Position numbers and translations under genes: made by a program. The notes below the pieces were generated by a model, which saw nothing but the letters and a program-made list of their open reading frames with translations, had not been told where the DNA came from and did not search any database. A stretch of DNA of 47,987 bases, from positions 1 to 47,987 of the forward strand of contig JAFWFO010000047.1 of NCBI GenBank assembly GCA_017515635.1, in the 5' to 3' direction. The stretch is from Selenomonadaceae bacterium. Lineage in GTDB: Bacteria; Bacillota; Negativicutes; Selenomonadales; Selenomonadaceae. Positions 25,451-34,519 of the stretch are shown piece by piece (the stretch's first letter is position 1; each line of letters begins with the position of its first letter).

Positions 25451-26534
25451 TATTTGTCGCTTGGTCGAGCCACTCTCTGAGGTAGTCGCCGATAGCTTTC
25501 ACGATTTGCGCTTCACGAATTCTTTTCGCCACGTTGACGCATTTCAACCCGCCGTTGAAAACGTACTTGCCGATAAGTTCGCCGATTTTATCAGCAATCA
25601 TGCGCGCCACGACGAATAAAATTATCGAAACTTTTATGCCCAAAATCGTCAGCGCGATACCGCCGAACAGCGGCAACAGGAAAATCATCGCGAGCTTTAT
25701 CAGAATGAACGAAAAAATTACCGAGAACGTTGCCCGCGCCAATCGGATAATCAGCGGCATTTTTTTACGAATCGATTTTCGCACGTCGCGAAGAGTTTGT
25801 ATCGGATGACGAATCAAATTCATCATGAACGCGCCCGCACGTTTCGCGTAGTACGTGAAGAATTCGCCGACTTTCTGCAGAATTTTGTTGATGTCGGTCG
25901 GGATACTCGTTACCGTCGCCATAATCATTTGCGGGCTTAAATCCGAAAAAAATGTTCGCATCGAGTTAAACGCCGTGCCGAAAATTGCGGGCGGCTTGCT
26001 CATGTTCGCGACGGCATCGGGTATCGGCAACGCGGGAATCAACGCCATCAAAACGTACAAGATAATCGCCAAAATTCTGCCCAACGCCATGCCGAGAAAA
26101 TATTTTATGACGAGTTTCGGGTTGCGGCGAAATGCGGCGGGGAAGCTGCGAATTTTGCGCGGAACTTTTTTCTTGACTTTGTCGAGTTTATTTTCGGGCG
26201 GCGGAGCTTTTTTCGTTTCGTCGATTGTCAAATCTTGCGCATGTTCGTAGCTGACAATTTCCTGTTCGCTGTCGTGTTCGAGCGAGTGCGACAGCCGAAT
26301 CATTTTTTGGAACGCGTCGGCAATATTTTTTTCCTGCGCTTTTTGTTGTTCGTCAATCTGTTGGTCAAGCGAGCGCGTCACGTGAATCATTTTTCGGAAG
26401 GCGTTTTGCAAATCGGTCGAGCGCGTTGTTTGCATCATTTTTTGCAACGACTGTTCAAGATCAGATTTTTTTGTCGTCTGCATCATCTGCCGCAGATTTT
26501 CTTGCAAGTCGCACGGTTTTTTGTCGTCGTCCAT
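25443..26534 (-). CDS. Repeat-bearing multi-pass membrane protein, function unknown
   Basis: 363 residues from ATG 26534 (GGGGGTGA upstream). Seen: an N-terminal cytoplasmic-like region with four imperfect repeats of about 16 residues (LQENLRQMMQTT, LEQSLQKMMQTT, LQNAFRKMIHVT, IADAFQKMIRLS), a charged and proline-containing linker, a basic stretch, then about four hydrophobic segments in the second half (roughly 150-185, 200-225 and 275-325). No known family recognised. The repeats may form an amphipathic helical array. Follows mqnC in the same direction with a heptad-repeat array in between. Confidence 0.7.
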   Translation of the reverse strand: MDDDKKPCDLQENLRQMMQTTKKSDLEQSLQKMMQTTRSTDLQNAFRKMIHVTRSLDQQIDEQQKAQEKNIADAFQKMIRLSHSLEHDSEQEIVSYEHAQDLTIDETKKAPPPENKLDKVKKKVPRKIRSFPAAFRRNPKLVIKYFLGMALGRILAIILYVLMALIPALPIPDAVANMSKPPAIFGTAFNSMRTFFSDLSPQMIMATVTSIPTDINKILQKVGEFFTYYAKRAGAFMMNLIRHPIQTLRDVRKSIRKKMPLIIRLARATFSVIFSFILIKLAMIFLLPLFGGIALTILGIKVSIILFVVARMIADKIGELIGKYVFNGGLKCVNVAKRIREAQIVKAIGDYLREWLDQATNKK

Positions 26535-26550
26535 CGCGTCACCCCCGAAA

Positions 26551-26580
26551 TGCAATTAGGAATTAGGAACTAGGGAGTAG
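26551..26580. repeat. Single heptad-repeat array after mqnC
   Basis: Units AATTAGG, AATTAGG, AACTAGG, GAGTAGT, period 7 nt, directly next to the mqnC stop codon. Same unit type as the array at 40391-40460. Confidence 0.75.
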
Positions 26581-27681
26581 TTAATAATCGACGAAAAAAT
26601 TTGACGGTTCGCGATTGGAATTTATCGCCGAAAATTTTTCGTGAGCCGTCACTCGTCGCCCAAAAAATCTCAGCACGTCATAAGTCGTATTTCGTTGCGC
26701 GGGAATTCGTCCCGCCGCGTAAATTAAATCAACCATTTTTCGCACGGACATTTCAAACGACGTGCCGGCCGCCCGCACGACATTTTCTTCGAGCATGATT
26801 GAGCCTAAATCGTCCGCGCCGAATGCCAAAGTCAACTGCCCGATTCGTTCGCCTTGCGTGACCCACGAGCCTTGAATATGGTCGACGTTGTCCATAAAAA
26901 TTCGCGTCATTGCCAGCGTTTTCATGTAGTCCCACGCCGAAACTTTTTCGCCGCCGAGCTGTGTATTTTTCGGCTGATAAGTCCACGTGATAAACGCACG
27001 AAATCCGCCCGTTTCGTCCTGCAGTCGACGAATTTTTTCCATGTGTTCGAGTCGTTGACTCAAACTTTCGCCGAAGCCGATAACCATTGTCGCGGTTGAC
27101 TTCATGCCGATTGAATGCGCCGCCCGCATGACGTTTAACCAATCGTCCGTCATGATTTTTTTCGGGGAAATTTTTTTGCGCACGTCGTCAACCAAAATCT
27201 CCGCGCCGCCGCCGGGTAAGCTGTCAAGCCCCGCCGCTTGAAGTCGTTTAAGCGTCTCCAAAACCGACAGCCCCGCTTTGTTCGCGAAGTGTAAAATTTC
27301 CGTCGCGGTGAACGAATGAATTGTCACGTTGAAATTTTTTTTGATGAGCCGCAACATTTCTTCGTACCAGCTCAATTCCAAATCGGGATGCAAGCCGCCC
27401 TGAATCATGACTTGCGTGCCGTTCGCTTCAATCGTCTCGCGAACTTTCTGCAAAATTTCTTCGTGCGTCAAAAGATACGCGCCCGCAGTGTTCGCCCGCC
27501 GAAAGAACGCGCAAAATTTGCATTCGTTTTGACAAACGTTCGTGTAGTTAATATTTCGGTCGATTATGAAAGTCACAATGTCGCCGAATTTTTCTTTGCG
27601 AATCGCGTCGGCCTGTTTGCCGAGTTCAAGCAGGTCGCCTTCGGAAAAAAGTTTCAATGCGTCTTTATCAGTCAATCTCAA
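26581..27681 (-). CDS. mqnC: Cyclic dehypoxanthinyl futalosine synthase
   Basis: Radical-SAM enzyme of the futalosine route to menaquinone. 366 residues. Seen: cluster motif C-x3-C-x2-C (Cys50, 54, 57 in NVCQNECKFCAF), IQGGLHPDL, SLPGGGAEIL, and the family-typical C-terminal AAGTSFEMSVRKM. Start TTG 27681 with AGGTGA upstream. MqnA, B, D and E are not in the window. MqnE is related, but the lengths and motifs fit MqnC better. Confidence 0.92.
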   Translation of the reverse strand: MRLTDKDALKLFSEGDLLELGKQADAIRKEKFGDIVTFIIDRNINYTNVCQNECKFCAFFRRANTAGAYLLTHEEILQKVRETIEANGTQVMIQGGLHPDLELSWYEEMLRLIKKNFNVTIHSFTATEILHFANKAGLSVLETLKRLQAAGLDSLPGGGAEILVDDVRKKISPKKIMTDDWLNVMRAAHSIGMKSTATMVIGFGESLSQRLEHMEKIRRLQDETGGFRAFITWTYQPKNTQLGGEKVSAWDYMKTLAMTRIFMDNVDHIQGSWVTQGERIGQLTLAFGADDLGSIMLEENVVRAAGTSFEMSVRKMVDLIYAAGRIPAQRNTTYDVLRFFGRRVTAHEKFSAINSNREPSNFFVDY

Positions 27682-27701
27682 TTTAAATCACCTGGCCCAA
27701 C

Positions 27702-27732
27702 AAAAAATCTTCCCAAAAAAATTTCGGGAAGA
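27702..27732 (-). terminator. Terminator between the lipid kinase and mqnC
   Basis: Perfect TCTTCCC / GGGAAGA stem, 11-nt loop, six-T run in the minus direction. Confidence 0.8.
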
Positions 27733-27762
27733 CGTGCAAATTTCCTGCGCCCGTGAAAAGTT

Positions 27763-28638
27763 TCAGCAGAAAAAATTTATTGCGCGGGGAACGGTTTCGA
27801 TTTTCAGCGGCAACGGGTCGCCCGCCTCGCCGTCGATGTCCCCGACAAGTTCGGCGGAAGATTTTATCTCGAAAGTTTTCGCCTGCAGATAAAAAATATT
27901 TTCGTCATTGTCGACGCATTCGCCCGCGAAAAGTTTTTTCGTCAAGCCGAGCAATCCCGCCGGCGAAGATTTTTTCAGCGCAAGCAAGTCAAGTTTTTCG
28001 TCGTCGATTTGAGCAACGGAAGAAATTTTTTTGAAACCCGCAACCGCAGGCGAATTCAGCACGAGGAACAAAAACGCTTCGACGGAAAATTTTTCTCCGT
28101 CAGCAGAAATTTCAAAGTTCACCGCGTGAAAGTTTTTCAATTCGCTCAGCCCGCGCAAATAGTAAGCCGACTTGCCCAAAAAATTTTTCAGCCGCGAATC
28201 AACTTCGAGAGCAATCGACGTGAAAACGCCCGCGCTTGCCACGTTGATAAAAAATTCCGTGCCGTTGACCAATCCCAAATCGACGGGGCGCGTGTGACCT
28301 GCGGCAACCGCGTCGAAAAAGTTTTCGTCGTCAAGCTGCAGGTGCGTCGCGAAGTCGTTGGAAGTCCCCGAACCGAGAACGCCGACGGGCAAGTCGATAG
28401 AAAAATTTTTGAGCCAATTAATCACCGCGTGCAAAGTTCCATCGCCGCCCGCCGCAATGACGCCCGCAGGTTTGGAAATTTTTACGCAGTCGACGAAAGC
28501 CGAATTGTCGCCGGCTTGCGTGCGATAGACCGACAAAAAAATTCCGCGCCGCTGAAAATTTTCAATGACGTTATCAAGCCGATTTTTAAATTCCGCGTGA
28601 CCTGACACGGGATTGTAGACGAGCAAAATTTTTTTCAT
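27763..28638 (-). CDS. Diacylglycerol/lipid kinase family protein
   Basis: 291 residues of the YegS/BmrU/DgkB family, which phosphorylates diacylglycerol or related lipids at the inner membrane. Seen: VYNPVSGHAEF start, the catalytic-domain nucleotide motif AAGGDGTLHAVINWL, GVLGSGTSNDFA, and the C-terminal GDIDGEAGDPLPLKI. ATG 28638 is chosen for GAGG 6 nt upstream. Single-gene unit, terminated just downstream. Confidence 0.92.
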   Translation of the reverse strand: MKKILLVYNPVSGHAEFKNRLDNVIENFQRRGIFLSVYRTQAGDNSAFVDCVKISKPAGVIAAGGDGTLHAVINWLKNFSIDLPVGVLGSGTSNDFATHLQLDDENFFDAVAAGHTRPVDLGLVNGTEFFINVASAGVFTSIALEVDSRLKNFLGKSAYYLRGLSELKNFHAVNFEISADGEKFSVEAFLFLVLNSPAVAGFKKISSVAQIDDEKLDLLALKKSSPAGLLGLTKKLFAGECVDNDENIFYLQAKTFEIKSSAELVGDIDGEAGDPLPLKIETVPRAINFFC

Positions 28639-28738
28639 AGATGACCTCAAAATTTCAGAGACTGTCGCGGATACTTTAAGCAGTGAATTGACAAACCCTT
28701 AACTCACGCGCTCAACGAATTTTTGTCGACGCGTCAAA

Positions 28739-29956
28739 TTATTCGTAACGTAAAGCGTCAATCGGATCGAGTTTTGCCGCCTTCCGCGCAGGTAACATGC
28801 CGAAAAAAATTCCGACGAACAACGAAAAGCCGAAACTTGCCGCAATACTCAGCCCGCTGATAACCGTCGTGAAGTTGCCGAACTTTGAAATTGCTTGCGC
28901 CGCGCCGATACCAATCACAATCCCGATAAGCCCGCCGATTATGCTGATCATCGTCGATTCAATCAGGAACTGCAACATAATCGAGTTGTAAGTTGCGCCG
29001 ATAGCTTTGCGAATACCGATTTCACGCGTTCTTTCGGTGACGGAAACCATCATGATATTCATAATGCCGATACCGCCGACGACAAGCGAAATGCCCGCGA
29101 TTGAACCGAGTAAAAGCGTTATCATCGTCGTTGTTGAGCTCATTGTTTCCATTATGCTCGTCAAATTGCGGACATTGAAGTCGTCTTCGGCACCCGTGCG
29201 GATTCTGTGGCGTTGACGCAAAAGTTTTTCAATATTCGATTGCACTTCGTTCATTTTGTCGGCCTCGGTGACTTGCACGTTGATTGAGCGCACATAAGTT
29301 ATCCCCAGCAGACGTTCCTGCGCAGTCGTCAACGGGATTAAAACCACGTCATCTTGGTCTTGACCGCCCGCAGATTGACCTTTACTTTTGAGAACGCCGA
29401 TAATCGTGTAAGGCGCGTTGCCGATTCGGATTTTTTTGCCGACGGGATTGACGCTATCGAATAAATTCGACGCAACAGTCGCGCCGATAACCGCCACGCG
29501 ATTGCGAACGTCAACATCATGTTCGCTGAAAAATAATCCGCTGCTGATTTCAAGTGATTGTATCGAAACGTATTCGGGAATTACGCCCGTGACAGTCGTA
29601 TTCCAGTTTTCGTGACCGTAAACGACTTGATAACTGCCCTGCACGGACGGCGAAACATAATCAATATTTTTAATTTTGTCTTTAATCGCTTCGGCATCCG
29701 CATAAGTCAAAGTCGTTACGGAACCCGCCGCACCTCTGGGGCCGCCGCGATTGGAACTGCCCGACATAATGACCAACATATTTGAGCCGAGCCGCGAAAT
29801 TGAGTCGACGACATTTTTTTTGACGCCCATGCCGACGGAAACCATTGCGATAACCGCCGCGACGCCGATAATTATGCCCAACATCGTTAAAAGCGTGCGC
29901 ATTTTGTTCGCGACGAGACTTAAACCCGCCATTTTTAAAAGTTCGGTGAAAAGCAT
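28739..29956 (-). CDS. ABC transporter permease, MacB/FtsX type
   Basis: 405 residues. Seen: N-terminal transmembrane helix (MRTLLTMLGIIIGVAAVIAM), a large periplasmic MacB-like domain of about 230 residues, and three C-terminal helices with the conserved TERTREIGIRKAIGA loop. MacB-type proteins do not move substrates through the membrane but couple ATP hydrolysis to periplasmic work, usually with an adaptor (MacA) and TolC. The ATPase gene lies immediately upstream; no MacA-like or TolC-like gene is visible in the window. Confidence 0.93.
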   Translation of the reverse strand: MLFTELLKMAGLSLVANKMRTLLTMLGIIIGVAAVIAMVSVGMGVKKNVVDSISRLGSNMLVIMSGSSNRGGPRGAAGSVTTLTYADAEAIKDKIKNIDYVSPSVQGSYQVVYGHENWNTTVTGVIPEYVSIQSLEISSGLFFSEHDVDVRNRVAVIGATVASNLFDSVNPVGKKIRIGNAPYTIIGVLKSKGQSAGGQDQDDVVLIPLTTAQERLLGITYVRSINVQVTEADKMNEVQSNIEKLLRQRHRIRTGAEDDFNVRNLTSIMETMSSTTTMITLLLGSIAGISLVVGGIGIMNIMMVSVTERTREIGIRKAIGATYNSIMLQFLIESTMISIIGGLIGIVIGIGAAQAISKFGNFTTVISGLSIAASFGFSLFVGIFFGMLPARKAAKLDPIDALRYE

Positions 29957-29968
29957 TTAGCCACCCCG

Positions 29969-30679
29969 TTAAACAATGTCGATAATTTCGTCCGTGTGCG
30001 CCGTAAGTAAATCTTTGGTGATTTGCCCGTCCTTGACGAGGATTTGACGGTCGGCGGCGCGTGCAATGTCCGGTTCGTGTGTCACAAGTATAATTGTTGA
30101 GCCTTTCGCGTGCAGATCGCGGAAAATTTGCATGATTTCGCCCGTCGATTTCGTGTCGAGATTGCCCGTCGGCTCGTCTGCCATCAAAATTGCGGGTTTC
30201 ATCGCTATTGCGCGGGCTATTGCCACACGTTGTCGCTGTCCGCCAGATAATTCGCTGGGTAAATGTTCCGCTCTGTCGTCCAAAGATACCATTTTTAACG
30301 CTTCCATTGCCATTTCGAGACGTTTTTTTGAATTTATGCCCGCATAAACCGCAGGCAACGCAACATTTTCAAGGCTTGTGAGTTTCGGGAGCAGGTTAAA
30401 GTTCTGAAAAACGAATCCGATTGTCTTATTTCGTATGCGCGCAAGGTCATCGTCGCCCAAATTGCTGACTTCCTGCCCCAAAAGTTTGTATGAACCGACT
30501 GACGGACGATCTAAACAGCCCAAAATATTCATCAAAGTCGATTTTCCCGAACCTGAAGGCCCCATTAAGGCGACAAATTCGCCCGAATCAATCGTTAAGT
30601 CAACGCCGTTGAGCGCGGCAACCGTTTCGGAACCCATTTTGTAAAGTTTTTTCACGCCCGTTATCGTGACGACGTTCAA
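29969..30679 (-). CDS. ABC transporter ATP-binding protein, MacB/LolD type
   Basis: 236 residues. Seen: Walker [11 protein letters not shown]-loop [13 protein letters not shown], signature [10 protein letters not shown], Walker [16 protein letters not shown] and H-loop VTHEPD. Start TTG 30679 has GGAGGTGA upstream; a longer in-frame reading would extend through a terminator and is rejected. 12 nt before the permease gene, forming a two-gene exporter. Confidence 0.95.
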   Translation of the reverse strand: MNVVTITGVKKLYKMGSETVAALNGVDLTIDSGEFVALMGPSGSGKSTLMNILGCLDRPSVGSYKLLGQEVSNLGDDDLARIRNKTIGFVFQNFNLLPKLTSLENVALPAVYAGINSKKRLEMAMEALKMVSLDDRAEHLPSELSGGQRQRVAIARAIAMKPAILMADEPTGNLDTKSTGEIMQIFRDLHAKGSTIILVTHEPDIARAADRQILVKDGQITKDLLTAHTDEIIDIV

Positions 30680-30717
30680 AATTTGTTCACCTCCGTTGAA
30701 AACACGCCAATCATAGC

Positions 30718-30752
30718 AAAAAAAATCCTCCGCAACAAGTTTTGCAGAGGAT
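30718..30752 (-). terminator. Terminator after the GlyA-like gene
   Basis: ATCCTCTGCAA-type stem (11 pairs, one U-G on the minus strand) with a 6-nt loop and an eight-T run. Confidence 0.85.
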
Positions 30753-30805
30753 TGTAACGAAAAACTAAAAAATCTTTCTCGAAAACGTTTCGACATGCAA
30801 AAATT

Positions 30806-32095
30806 TCACAAACGCCAATGAACCATCGCCGTCATCATCAAATCCGAGTCAAAATCTTGCGATTCGGCGTCGGGCAACCATTCTTCCGAGAATAACGGCT
30901 GATTTTCAACCATTTTGCGGATAATCTTGCCCACAGCGTCAATTTCGGCTTGATTTTGCGGCGACGAAATAAATTTTCCGAGCGTTTCGCCGACTTTTTG
31001 CATGTCATTTGCCTTTAAAGCGCGTGTTGTCGGATCTAACGTCGATAATCTCAGCACAGGATACGAAATTTTGTCGTTTGAAGTCATAAAAACTTCGGGT
31101 TTGACCAAAAGATTCGCTTGAGCAAGCTTTTTCGCAAGCAATTCGCCGTTTACGTTCGGCGGAAGCTGAGCAAGTACCAAATGATTTTCCGTCGGTGAGC
31201 ACATTAATTGCGCGCCGGCACGTTTTAAGCCTTTTTCGAGCGCACGGGCATTTTCAAGCACTTGTTCCGAATAATCTTCGTAAGCTTCGCAACCCGCCTC
31301 GGCAAAAGTTATCGCGAGAGCCGCCAAAACGTTCTTTTTCAGCGAAACATGCCCCGTTTCGATAACTTTTTTGTCCAAAGCGTCCGCAAATTTTTTCTTG
31401 CACAGGATAATTCCCGTTTGAGGGCCGTGAAGTGCGTCACTTGCGGTAAAAGTCACCACGTCAGCGAATTTTACGGGCGACGGAATTTTTTTCGAGGCGA
31501 TTAAACCCGCATTTTGACCGATGTCGAGCCACAAAATCGCGCCAACGTCGTCAGCAATCTTGCGAAACTTGGCATAATCAATATTCTTCGGGTAATTCAC
31601 GGGCGAACAAATGATAATTTTCGGCTTAGTCGCCAACGCAAGCGCACGGATTTTGTCAAAATTAAATCGAAACGTGTCCGGCTCAAGCGAAAATTTGACA
31701 AAAAAGTAATTCATCTGATCGCCCGTGCAATATTCGCGTTTTCGGAGGTTAAACGACAAAATATTATCGTCAGATTGCGCAAAAGTTTGAAAAACGACAC
31801 GATTCGCCGCCGAAGTATTTCCGAGACGCAAAATCGCATGTTCCGCGCCAAAAAGTTCGCACGCACGCGACCGAGCAAGTTTTTCAAGACTGCTGTGGTG
31901 TTCGGCGGAGCGATAATCGATGAAATCGTTGCCCAACGCACTGCCTTTGAGGTACGACGAAAACGGCGACGCGGCAGAATCCGTCGGAATGAGTGACAGC
32001 GTGGAAATTTGGCGGCTCAAAGCATTTTTGAGCACTTTAAACAATTCGGGATCGAAATTTTCAATGCGTTGAAGGATTTTTTTCTTGGTTTGCAT
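30806..32095 (-). CDS. Serine hydroxymethyltransferase homologue lacking the PLP lysine
   Basis: 429 residues related to GlyA over most of its length: RACELFGAEHAILRLGNTSAANRVVF, KPKIIICSPVNYP, ADDVGAILWLDIGQNAGLIA and FADVVTFTASDALHGPQTGIIL. Seen: in the segment matching the GlyA TTTTHKTLxGPRG motif, the PLP lysine is Asp220 and the preceding His is Ser219; the DxAH His is Gln194, although the Asp (191) remains. The Tyr/Glu-rich substrate segment (GYPGxRYYGG) is also gone. The reading frame is intact with good codon use and AGGAG at the ATG, so it is not a recent pseudogene. Inference: not a PLP-lysine enzyme; a scaffold, regulator, or new chemistry. Sits 28 nt after a GntP permease. Confidence 0.75.
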   Translation of the reverse strand: MQTKKKILQRIENFDPELFKVLKNALSRQISTLSLIPTDSAASPFSSYLKGSALGNDFIDYRSAEHHSSLEKLARSRACELFGAEHAILRLGNTSAANRVVFQTFAQSDDNILSFNLRKREYCTGDQMNYFFVKFSLEPDTFRFNFDKIRALALATKPKIIICSPVNYPKNIDYAKFRKIADDVGAILWLDIGQNAGLIASKKIPSPVKFADVVTFTASDALHGPQTGIILCKKKFADALDKKVIETGHVSLKKNVLAALAITFAEAGCEAYEDYSEQVLENARALEKGLKRAGAQLMCSPTENHLVLAQLPPNVNGELLAKKLAQANLLVKPEVFMTSNDKISYPVLRLSTLDPTTRALKANDMQKVGETLGKFISSPQNQAEIDAVGKIIRKMVENQPLFSEEWLPDAESQDFDSDLMMTAMVHWRL

Positions 32096-32123
32096 GTAAA
32101 ATCTCCTTTCGACGTAAAAAAAT

Positions 32124-33539
32124 TCATGAAATGCCCGTCAGCATGTAGAAAATTACGCACAAATACGGGATTAAGAATTTCAAACCCATTAAAACGACGA
32201 TGTCGAAGTAAGAATCCTTGTGCGTGAGACCGCAAATCGCCAATAATGTGACGAGTGCGCCGCAATGTGGCACGGGATCTATGCCGACGGACGCGATTGA
32301 AACGATTCTGTGCAACGCATCCGCCGAAATTCCTTGAGCCGCCGCCATTTGTGCCCATGTGTCGCCCAACATGCTCAACGCGATTGTCAAGCCGCCCGAT
32401 GCCGAACCTGTTATTCCGCACATGATATTTGTTGTGACGACTGCAGATACCAAAGGCCCCGCCGAGTCCGCAATTCCAAGCAAAATCTCGCGAATCGGCA
32501 AGAATCCGGGCAAAATTACCAGCACGGAGCCGAATGCAAAGCCCGAAGCGACGTTTAAAACCGCCGCGCAACTCGATGCGGCACCGAAATTAATCGTTTG
32601 CAGGAAATTTTCTTTTTTCCGCATGAATCTTTTGCGCCCGATGTACGCCGCCGCTATCGAACTGACGATTAAAGCGACGCTGATTGACCAAATCGCTTGA
32701 ATTTTGCCGACACTGCCCGCCAAAAGACTCAATTTAAACGGCAAAAATGCTTCTAAACTGTGTTCGTCCCAATGAAAGCCCCAACTCCAATGAAACGGAT
32801 TGCTCAAGATGATATTTATCACGATAACCATCAAAAGCGGAATTAAAGCTTGCGTCCAATGCGGCAAATTTCGTTCGCGACGTTGTCCGCCTTCCAAATG
32901 TTCGCCGTAACCTTCGCCCGACGCCTGCAAACGCTTTGAACGGAAACTTAACCATAAAAATGCCGCCGCAAAAAATAAAATCGTTGCGAAAATACCGATT
33001 CCCGCGCCCGCCCACGTCGAAGTTCCGAAATATGATGACGGAATAATGTTTTGAATCTGTGGAGTGCCGGGTAGAGCGACCATTGCGAAAGAAAAAATGC
33101 CCATCCAGAGCGTTGCGGGCAATAATTTTTTCGGAATGTCGGCTTTGCGGAATAATTCTGCGCCAAACGGATACATGACGAACGCCACGACGAAAACGCT
33201 CAATCCGCCGTAAGTTAAAGCCGCACAACCGAGCAAAACAGCCAAAATTGCGCGTTGTTCGCCCAAAACTTCCATGATTTTACCTGCGATTGCCGATGCG
33301 AGACCGCCTTTTTCCATTAATCGGGCGAAAACTGCCCCGAAAAGGAACACGGGATAATAAGTTTTCGTGTATTCAGCCAATCTCGTCATGTAAAGTTCGC
33401 TGTAGACGGGTAAAATGCCCAATTCGCTCAAAATCGCCGCGAAAACTGCGAAAAACGGCGCGATTAAGATGATTGACCAGCCCCGATACGCGAAAATCAT
33501 CAGCCCGACAATCGCCAAACCGATACAAAACGTCTCCAA
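32124..33539 (-). CDS. GntP-family permease
   Basis: 471 residues from TTG 33539 (AGGAGG upstream), about 12 hydrophobic segments. Resembles the GntP/gluconate:H+ symporter and related organic-anion carriers: long repeated helices, KIMEVLGEQRAILAVLLGCA, SSVGIDPVPHCGALVTLL near the C-terminus. Carries a sugar acid or other organic anion by analogy; substrate not identifiable. Probably co-transcribed with the GlyA-like gene, so the two may share a substrate. No clear promoter found upstream. Confidence 0.8.
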   Translation of the reverse strand: METFCIGLAIVGLMIFAYRGWSIILIAPFFAVFAAILSELGILPVYSELYMTRLAEYTKTYYPVFLFGAVFARLMEKGGLASAIAGKIMEVLGEQRAILAVLLGCAALTYGGLSVFVVAFVMYPFGAELFRKADIPKKLLPATLWMGIFSFAMVALPGTPQIQNIIPSSYFGTSTWAGAGIGIFATILFFAAAFLWLSFRSKRLQASGEGYGEHLEGGQRRERNLPHWTQALIPLLMVIVINIILSNPFHWSWGFHWDEHSLEAFLPFKLSLLAGSVGKIQAIWSISVALIVSSIAAAYIGRKRFMRKKENFLQTINFGAASSCAAVLNVASGFAFGSVLVILPGFLPIREILLGIADSAGPLVSAVVTTNIMCGITGSASGGLTIALSMLGDTWAQMAAAQGISADALHRIVSIASVGIDPVPHCGALVTLLAICGLTHKDSYFDIVVLMGLKFLIPYLCVIFYMLTGIS

Positions 33540-33643
33540 GCTATCAAACCTCCTGTTATAAAAGTAGATGTTAAAACTCGAAAGGGTTTTGATAAAATCC
33601 AAGCGGACAGAAATTTTTACTTTTTATAGCCGGTCTTAAATCG

Positions 33644-33676
33644 AAAAATCGTCGCTCGAATAATCGAACGACGATT
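33644..33676 (-). terminator. Terminator of the tRNA-Ser gene
   Basis: On the minus strand a 13-pair stem (one U-G) with a 4-nt loop, followed by five Ts, starting about 40 nt after the tRNA 3' end. Confidence 0.75.
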
Positions 33677-33712
33677 CATTAACCGCCCATGACGAGCGAA
33701 AAATTTTCTTAG

Positions 33713-33801
33713 TGGCGGAGCAGAGAGGACTCGAACCTCCGCGCCCTTTCGAGCCTAACGATTTAGCAAACCGTCCCCTTCACCGACTTGGGTACTGCTC
33801 C
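33713..33801 (-). tRNA. tRNA-Ser (anticodon GCU)
   Basis: 89 nt including encoded CCA (33713-33715). Seen: acceptor GGAGCAG pairing with CTGCTCC, discriminator G, anticodon arm ACGGT-TTGCTAA-ATCGT with anticodon GCT, a long variable arm typical of class-II tRNA (Ser), and T-arm GGAGGTTCGAGTCCTC. Decodes AGC/AGU. Confidence 0.97.
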
Positions 33802-33819
33802 TCTTGAAAAACCTTGCAC

Positions 33820-33848
33820 AGGTTACCACAACGCCTGCCGCGTGTCAA
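33820..33848 (-). promoter_or_regulatory. Promoter of the tRNA-Ser gene
   Basis: Minus-strand TTGACA (33843-33848, consensus), 17-bp spacer, TAACCT (33820-33825). Confidence 0.75.
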
Positions 33849-33928
33849 GGAAAAATTTTAAAATGACGTGTCCATAGCCTTTGAAAAATGATATAGTTCG
33901 AGTAGCATGAAAAAATTTGTCGGCGCGA

Positions 33929-34495
33929 TTAAAACAAACTCAGCTGACCTCGCGGCAAATTTTCTTCGGGCACGGAAATTTTTTTCGGTTTAACGGGCGT
34001 CGATTTGGGAATTTTTTCGATACGCGGCGCAGATTTGACGGGCGGCAAAATTTTCGGCACAACTTTAATTCGGGCGGCGGCTCCCCGCGCAAGTTCGTCG
34101 CAACGTTCGTTGAAAAAATGTCCCGCGTGACCTTTGACCCAATTAAAATTCACGGCGCGGCTTGAAATCAATTCGTCCAACTCCAGCCACAAATCTTTGT
34201 TGAGCACGGGTTTTTTGTTCGCGGTTTTCCAGCCGTTGCGCTTCCATTTCGCGAGCCAGCCGTTTGTAAAAGCGTTTTTCAGATAACTGCTGTCGGTGAA
34301 AAGTTCAACGCGGTCGCCCGCCGAAATTTTTTCCAGCGCACGAATTGCCGCCGTCAACTCCATGCGATTGTTTGTCGTGTTCACTTCGCCGCCGAAAATT
34401 TCTTCGCGGTGATTTTGTTCGTCGACGATAACCACCGCCCAACCGCCCGCGCCGGGGTTGCCGAGACATGATCCGTCCGTATAAATTTTAATCAT
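33929..34495 (-). CDS. rnhA: Ribonuclease HI with a C-terminal clamp-binding-like tail
   Basis: 188 residues; E. coli RNase HI has 155. It cuts the RNA of RNA-DNA hybrids, removing primers and R-loops. Seen: catalytic Asp7 (YTDGSCLGNPG), Glu46 (RMELTAA), Asp68 (TDSSYL), His123 and Asp133 (GHAGHFFNERCDEL). After about residue 143 follows a Lys/Pro-rich linker ending in QLSLF (184-188), which matches the DnaN sliding-clamp-binding consensus QL(S/D)LF. ATG 34495 behind GGAGG. Divergent from uvrC with a 24-bp gap. Confidence 0.95.
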   Translation of the reverse strand: MIKIYTDGSCLGNPGAGGWAVVIVDEQNHREEIFGGEVNTTNNRMELTAAIRALEKISAGDRVELFTDSSYLKNAFTNGWLAKWKRNGWKTANKKPVLNKDLWLELDELISSRAVNFNWVKGHAGHFFNERCDELARGAAARIKVVPKILPPVKSAPRIEKIPKSTPVKPKKISVPEENLPRGQLSLF

Positions 34496-34519
34496 CAAAA
34501 AACCTCCAAGGTGATTCAT

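Noticed and set aside
33907..33993. Short plus-strand frame starting MKKFVGAIK
   Set aside because: 28 codons, no ribosome site, overlaps the 3' end of rnhA on the other strand.
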